From Cryptomeria japonica (lineage: Eukaryota > Streptophyta > Pinopsida > Cupressales > Cupressaceae), in NCBI RefSeq assembly GCF_030272615.1, contig NC_081415.1, positions 604,147,644-604,211,643 on the forward strand: a stretch of 64,000 nucleotides of DNA. The letters are read 5' to 3'. The number at the start of each line of letters is the position of its first letter. Position 1 is the stretch's first letter. Shown piece by piece: positions 58,941-64,000 of this stretch. The notes beneath the pieces were generated by a model. That model did no database searches. It saw nothing but the letters and a program-made list of their open reading frames with translations, and was not told the DNA's origin. The translations under genes were made by a program, and so were the position numbers.

Positions 58941-60053
58941 TCATTTAGATGAAGAGTCTCCTATTAGTGGAGTGATACTTTGTTCTACTGGTGAAGGAAT
59001 GGCTTCATTAACATTCATATCTGACTTTCTGATCCATTGTTTTCAAAATTATTGCTTCACTTCTTCAACCTTCTATTTACCTTTCAAACTAGGTCCTTTG
59101 TTATTTGCCGGTGATGCCTTACTTCTACAAAATTTTGCAATATGTCCAATCTTGTTACAAGCATAACAAGTCACATTGTTTTTCTGAATATCTTTTCCAT
59201 ATTCTATGCTGGTATGTGTTCTGCATTGATTAGATAGGTGTCCAAATCTTCCACAAACATAACATGTTACATTCATTTTGCAGTTTTCTGAATTATGTCC
59301 AACTTTGTTGCATTTAGAACATTGACTAGTGGGTGCATTGGTGTTCTGATAGTTTCTAGATCTACACTGATATTCTTTATGACCATACTTGTTACAATTA
59401 AAGCATTTTCCAGTAAATTTGTAGGCATTAGGTTGTCTTACCGGTTTACTGTGATCATGATTGTTTGTAGTACTGAAGCTTTCACCAACTTCAAAGCCAA
59501 GGCCATTAGTATCTCCAATAGGTTTCTAATTTTTCAACATGTCATCAAGTTCCTCTAAACTTTTATTGAATTTCTCCTTGTGTTGATTTACAGTAGCCAA
59601 CTCATTTTCTAAGAAATCTTTTTGTCTCATGAGTTTAGTTTTATCATGCTCCAAGTGACTTATATATGTTTTCAACATATCATTTTCATGACTGAATCTT
59701 AGATTTTCATTTCCAACATCATTGGTTCTCCTAGCCAAGTCATCTTCATTCTTCTTTCAGTCTTCAATGTCTTTACAAAACCTCATAGTCATATCTTGCA
59801 TCTCATTCCTCAAGGCCATGTTATCTTGCTTCATCTTTCTTACAAGATCATTAAGAGTTTCTTTTTCATCATCATCACTCTGTATCTTCTCATGAAGTTC
59901 TCTTCTTTTGTTCCTAGTAATAGTGAGATTTTCTTGAAGTCCTTCAATGATTTCCTGTGAACCCTTCAGATCATCTTCAAGTTTCATATTCTTCAATTTT
60001 TCTACATCATAATCTGTAAGAGTTGTTTCCAATTACTTTCTCAAGTTTTCCAT
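58941..60053 (-). pseudogene. Element B Gag-like coiled-coil protein with four CCHC knuckles
   Basis: Met 60053 starts MENLRK, with a TAA at codon 7, then LETTLTDYDVEKLKNMKLED. The coiled coil (HEKIQSDDDEKETLNDLVRK, NDMLKTYISHLEHDKTKLMR) is broken by a TGA at 59757 and a TAG at 59526. The four knuckles CFNCNKYGHKEYQC, CSKCNKVGHNSENC, CYVCGRFGHLSNQC and CYACNKIGHIAKFC keep all ligands. A TAG at 59073 follows SLKGK, and the tail EQSITPLIGDSSSK ends at 58941. Apart from stops there is no frameshift, so decay is by point mutation. Confidence 0.85.
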
Positions 60054-60110
60054 CTGTGCTGGTGTCAAAATCTTCCTCAAGTTGTTAGGCTTTTGAAAAT
60101 AGACGACCAG

Positions 60111-60124
60111 CCTCTAATACCAAT
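60111..60124 (-). other. Primer binding site of element B
   Basis: The minus strand reads ATTGGTATTAGAGG, an initiator-Met tRNA complement with one transition. Confidence 0.8.
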
Positions 60125-60885
60125 TGTTAGGATTCCCAAACATACTGAGACGGGGGGGTGAATTAGTATCTAACCGGTTAATGGATTTTCTGAACATATT
60201 AAATGAATTGCATGCGAAAATAGTGTACCGATAAACCAAAAATAATGCAGTAAATAAGATCAAAAAACACAACATAGAAAGCACACCAGAACACAATATT
60301 TTTAGTGAGGAAACCCAATGTCGGAAAAACCTCGATGGGATTTGTGACCCACAATATTCCCTCACTGGCCAATACGTGAATATTACTGATACAATAGGGG
60401 TCTGCACATGCAGGAAGGCCAACTGCCTAAAGCTCACTACTTAAATACAAAAAGGGAAGTCTCACTGACTTACAAAAGTTGATTATGTAAATCAAATGTC
60501 ATGTACTGCTTCGGTTTAGCATCTGCTATGCCAGGTTCAATACCGGTTAAAGCTCAACAACTTCCAAAACCCTATTCCAAGGTCTGCCTTAATATTCACA
60601 TCTGCTTATTACAATCCTTCCATATATTTTCACACATTACAAATGATTTACAAGATCTCATACTTATATGAGTCCTAATACAATTCGCCTTGTCGGCTTA
60701 CAAAAATATTTTACAATTAAATACAAAATACAATAAACAAAATCATGTCGGCCATGGTGCCTGTAAACATCTTTGCCACTGCCGCTACCAGTGTCTATGC
60801 CTATGCCATAGGATTGTAAGGTTGCCATTAATGACAATACCTTCAATCACCTACAATTTCTCATTGGAGTGTGCATTTGCCAACA
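60125..60885 (-). repeat. 5' LTR of element B
   Basis: 761 bp; plus-strand TGTTAGGATTCCC…TTTGCCAACA. By eye roughly one base in twelve differs from the left LTR. Its right flank (aacca) does not match the left flank of B (ggact). Confidence 0.9.
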
Positions 60886-61500
60886 AACCATCCAATCATT
60901 CCCCATTTTTTCTATAAATTGAGCTCTCATTGCTCATTTTTAACAACCACATCTCAAGTATCCTTACCCAGGTGATTTTTCTATCATCTTGCTTCTATCA
61001 CACGTATTTTGTAGGTGAGATCCACAACACATTTGTAGGAAAAAGAGAAATAATAGAGGTCAACGAAGGAGATTTTTACATGTGGTTTGCGCTTTTGTTT
61101 TGAAATTTTGCCTTTCCTTCTTTCATTGAGTGTATTAGGATTATTTTCTTAGCTTGTTATGTTTTGTTGTTGCATAACTTAGGCTTTGATATGTTATTCC
61201 AAATTCCTAGTTACATCTTTTTGGTGAACCTGACATGAATCACATTAAATTTGATAATTTTGTGAGTAATATTTTCATGTAGGTTTTCTTCACTAATATC
61301 TTGTTGCATGCAGGTTTTTTTTCAATAATCTATTGTTGTATGTAGGGTTTTTGCAATAATCTATTGTTGCATGTAGGTTTTTTGGAATAATCCATTGTTG
61401 CATGCACATTTTTTTCACTAATTTGTTGTTGCATGCAAGTATTATGAGAGGATCTAATTTTGCATATGGGCTTTATGAATTCCAAGCAATGATTTATGCA
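60886..61500 (+). repeat. LTR X, right copy
   Basis: Starts exactly at the end of element B with aaccatccaa and matches 53719-54223 (TATA box context, gtgagatccacaacacattt, 31-bp repeats). It then extends beyond the point where the left copy is cut. The inner LTR end was not located. Confidence 0.65.
61270..61440. repeat. 31-bp tandem repeat, right copy (6 units)
   Basis: The (c/t)atg(c/t)a word recurs at 61276, 61307, 61339, 61370, 61401 and 61432, spacings 31, 32, 31, 31 and 31. Unit of type TGTTGCATGTAGGTTTTTT plus GGAATAATCCAT. Confidence 0.85.
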
Positions 61501-61510
61501 AGATTTATTA

Positions 61511-61715
61511 ACTTTCAATGAACAACAAATCTTCGCATAGTTTAATTAGGAGGTTTTAATGAACAACAAATCTTCACATAGTTTAATTAGGAGGCTTTAA
61601 TGAACAAAAAATTTCCCAATAGCCTAATTAGGAGCTTTTAATGAACAACAACTCTTCACATACCCTAATTTGGAGGTTTGAATTAACCCTACAATTCTCA
61701 CATAGTCTTAAATGG
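61511..61715. repeat. 41-bp tandem repeat (4 clear units and one degenerate)
   Basis: TGAACAAC/TGAACAAA recurs at 61519, 61560, 61601 and 61642, exactly 41 bp apart. The unit contains AATCTTCACATAGTTTAATT and AGGAGGTTTTAA. A fifth, weak unit starts near 61683. Confidence 0.85.
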
Positions 61716-63639
61716 GATTTGGATCAAAGAACAACAATAAATTTCACATTTCATGCATGCAAAGGGTTTAAAATTAACAACAAATTACATTTAATCATTG
61801 TTTAAAATGATCAAATCCTTTTCTAATTAAGGTGGAATTAACCTCATCTAGTCCTAATTAGGATGCAAATGGATCAAAGAACTCATTTCATTTTTTAAAG
61901 GTTAAACAATCACTGTTTGTCATGTCCTCTATTATTTTGATCATGTTCTTTTAACTTTAAAGGGCATGCCTCCTGATTTACCTAGCTCTTCTCACAAGCA
62001 TTAGTGAGAGGAAACAACCCAAGTGGTAACAGGCTAAGGCCAATATCTTTCAAACCACTATAAATAAATACATTTGTGATGAAAGTTGTAAGTGACAGGC
62101 ATCGATGTGTCATACTGATATAAGTCTCCCTCAGTGTCTGCATGGCACACAAAAACCTCTAGAGCATAACCTCTATAGGTTGGGAGACCTCCTTAATGAA
62201 GTGAAACATTGCATGTATGGCCATCGGAATAGATGCCTTGACTAAAAACCTTTGTTCTTAGAGACCAAAAATCCTTCGAGTTGTTGGTACAGGAGGTCAA
62301 ACCTCTGATGATGTCTCACATTCTTATGACTCTTAATAGAGATACAATTTTTTCATGGGGAGATTTCATGGGAACTGGTGCTTGGCTAACCCGAAGAAGT
62401 GAGTGTCATGGAGTGGAATCAATTGGGTCAAGAATCTAAGTATTCACTTTGAGTAAGCATAGTTGGGAAACCAAGTGATAATCCAACAACTATTGTCCTT
62501 GACAACCTTAATATTTGTTGTCGAAGGTGCATTATTCTCTTGTGTCAAAGTCAAACAAACATTTTATCTTTCATGCTTGTCAAAAGGTGAATCAAAAACA
62601 ATTCTCACAAGTGGTCATAAAAAACCTAGGTTATAAAAGTTCAAAATTTTTTTAACAAATCAAACGCAAGTTTCAAATCAAAAGAAAGGTCCAAATTTTG
62701 TCCAAGTATTCATCCAACATTGGAGCATGGCTTGTCAAAACATTGGAAATCCTTGTTTCAAAATTCATGTCACTTAGCTTAGGTTTTGCATAGTTCAAAC
62801 CCTAGGTTTTAGGTTAGAATAGACATTACCTTTCATTTTAGCGTCCTCATTTTGCACTTAGGTTTAAAATCATTTCCGTAAGTCTTCATTTCATTGTCAT
62901 ACCCAAGCTAGGTTTTCACTTAGGTGACATTTTTGCATTATCGTTGTCATACTAAAATTAGGTATTGGCTTAGGTTGCATTTTGCATTTCCAAAGTCATT
63001 GGTCCTCACATATCCATATCATATTGGCTTTATCATTGAATAGTCCAAACCCTAGTCTTGTCTTAGCTTGATCTTGTCATATCATTTCATATCTCCAAGT
63101 TATAAGACATTTTGAGGTCATTTTCATATCATATCTTGGGTTCATATCCCTAGGTCATTGTCATAATCATTATCATCTTGCATAATATTCTCAAAATTAG
63201 GTTTTTCCAAACTTGAAAAATGAAAACTTTAGATTAAATCCTAAGTCATTGTTAGGGAGTCTTGACCTTGTCCAACATTTGTCCTTTTTCATCAACATTA
63301 TTTTTTCAAACCTAGCTTAGTATCCAAGCGTATAGGTCAGACATTGCCAATTTATCCTATTGTCATTTTTTCCTTTGTTTTTTTAAGGTGTAGATTTCAT
63401 TTCAATTTCCTAAGGTTCACGTCTTTAGGTTTTCATTTTAAAAGGTTGTCCAAAATCTTCAAAAAGACCAAAAACGTAGGTTGCATTGTCAATCATCTAG
63501 GTTTCCCTTAGCTACATACCCTTGTCATTCCAAAAATTCCAAAACAAAAAAAATATAAGTTGCATTATCAAATTGCACTTGGTTTCATATCATTATCATT
63601 TCAAAAAATCAAAGAACCCAAAAAACATTTCATAGTGAC
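61716..63639 (+). other. Leader of gypsy-type element X
   Basis: No gene is supported here. The first part is ordinary AT-rich sequence. From about 62750 to 63600 the plus strand is biased to C and T with frequent GTCAT, CATATCAT and TAGGTTT words in an irregular pattern. It lies between LTR X and a possible gag, so a long leader is the simplest reading; a primer site was not identified. Confidence 0.35.
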
Positions 63640-64000
63640 ATGTCCATTGAAACAAGATTTCAAGATCTTATAATGCAACAAAGTTTGACATATCAATCGA
63701 TGATTGGTCCAATGAATAACACAATGCAATCAAGTTTTAATCCAAGGAAATCAGAATTATATCCAACTCAACAACAAGGAAATGCTGATAAAAAATTTTG
63801 TGATGAAACAAGTGTCCAAATATGACAACTAGAAGAGAAACTATCTCAAGAAATGGAGATCTTTGAACAAAAAGTGAAAAAGAGTGCAAAGTGTACATCC
63901 CAAATGATGAAAATATTTCTAAAATTTCCAAGTCCATATCCAAACATTGAGCCAATTTATGTAAAAGCTCTCATTGAATAATCAAACATACCAGCTCAAA
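63640..64000 (+). pseudogene. Possible start of Gag of element X, runs off window
   Basis: ATG 63640 opens MSIETRFQDLIMQQSLTYQS to a TGA at 63823; the same frame continues in QLEEKLSQEMEIFEQKVKKS and FLKFPSPYPNIEPIYVKALI up to a TAA at 63979. A Gln/Asn/Ser-rich start and a following helical segment fit a gypsy Gag N-terminus, but no capsid motif is reached. Two nonsense codons suggest decay. Confidence 0.4.

Noticed and set aside
1-64000. tRNA, rRNA, CRISPR arrays, bacterial operons or ordinary host genes
   Set aside because: None was seen; every coding region that could be assigned belongs to a retroelement or a retroelement-like frame.

Overview
The window is plant nuclear DNA made almost entirely of nested, decayed retrotransposons. 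I found no ordinary host gene, tRNA, rRNA or CRISPR array. Plant Tat-like and Athila-like Ty3/gypsy elements, Ty1/copia elements with initiator-Met primer sites, a 5'-truncated LINE, large LTRs and heavy nesting indicate a large plant genome. A gymnosperm such as a conifer is my best guess, but that is inference from style and not from a diagnostic gene.

Left stack (1-23400), youngest inside oldest. A 3.7-kb solo LTR (1705-5452) sits inside the gag of element E, a pol-less LTR retrotransposon (minus strand, 1-7472, running off the left edge). E interrupts the integrase of a copia element F (7473-10562, minus). F interrupts the 3' part of a Tat-like gypsy element G (10563-22300, minus; gag, protease, RT, two RNase H domains, integrase, long 5' LTR). 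G in turn cuts an F-type LTR called H (22301-23400).

Middle (23401-53161). An AT-rich tandem array (about 23868-25020) is split by one large insertion. Its right end at about 53038 is a 5'-truncated LINE reverse transcriptase. Its left end at about 25021 is the 3' tail of a second reading frame, K. K has been cut by two later insertions: element A (25247-31755, plus) and element C (32919-50428, plus). The 5' LTR of C was itself split by an Athila-like gypsy element D (33206-44128, minus), which left a perfect 5-bp target duplication ACTTG.

Right part (53162-64000). A gypsy-type LTR, X (plus), is interrupted by element B (54224-60885, minus). About 505 bp of X are present on both sides of B, so B probably marks an unequal or ectopic recombination. 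X then continues through a 31-bp array, a 41-bp array, a long leader and the start of a probable gag at 63640.

The most notable system is the family E, A, C, B. These are LTR retrotransposons with Sirevirus-like signals (initiator-Met primer site, AAAGGGGGAGAT polypurine tract, TGTTGG ends) but with no protease, integrase or RT. They carry two reading frames: a coiled-coil Gag-like protein with four or five CCHC zinc knuckles, and a second protein of about 1000 residues with no pol homology. Part of the second protein looks like accessory domains in the unrelated gypsy element D and in the LINE-linked frame K. All copies seen are broken by stop codons or frameshifts, so mobility would depend on intact copies elsewhere and on enzymes supplied in trans, possibly by copia elements like F.
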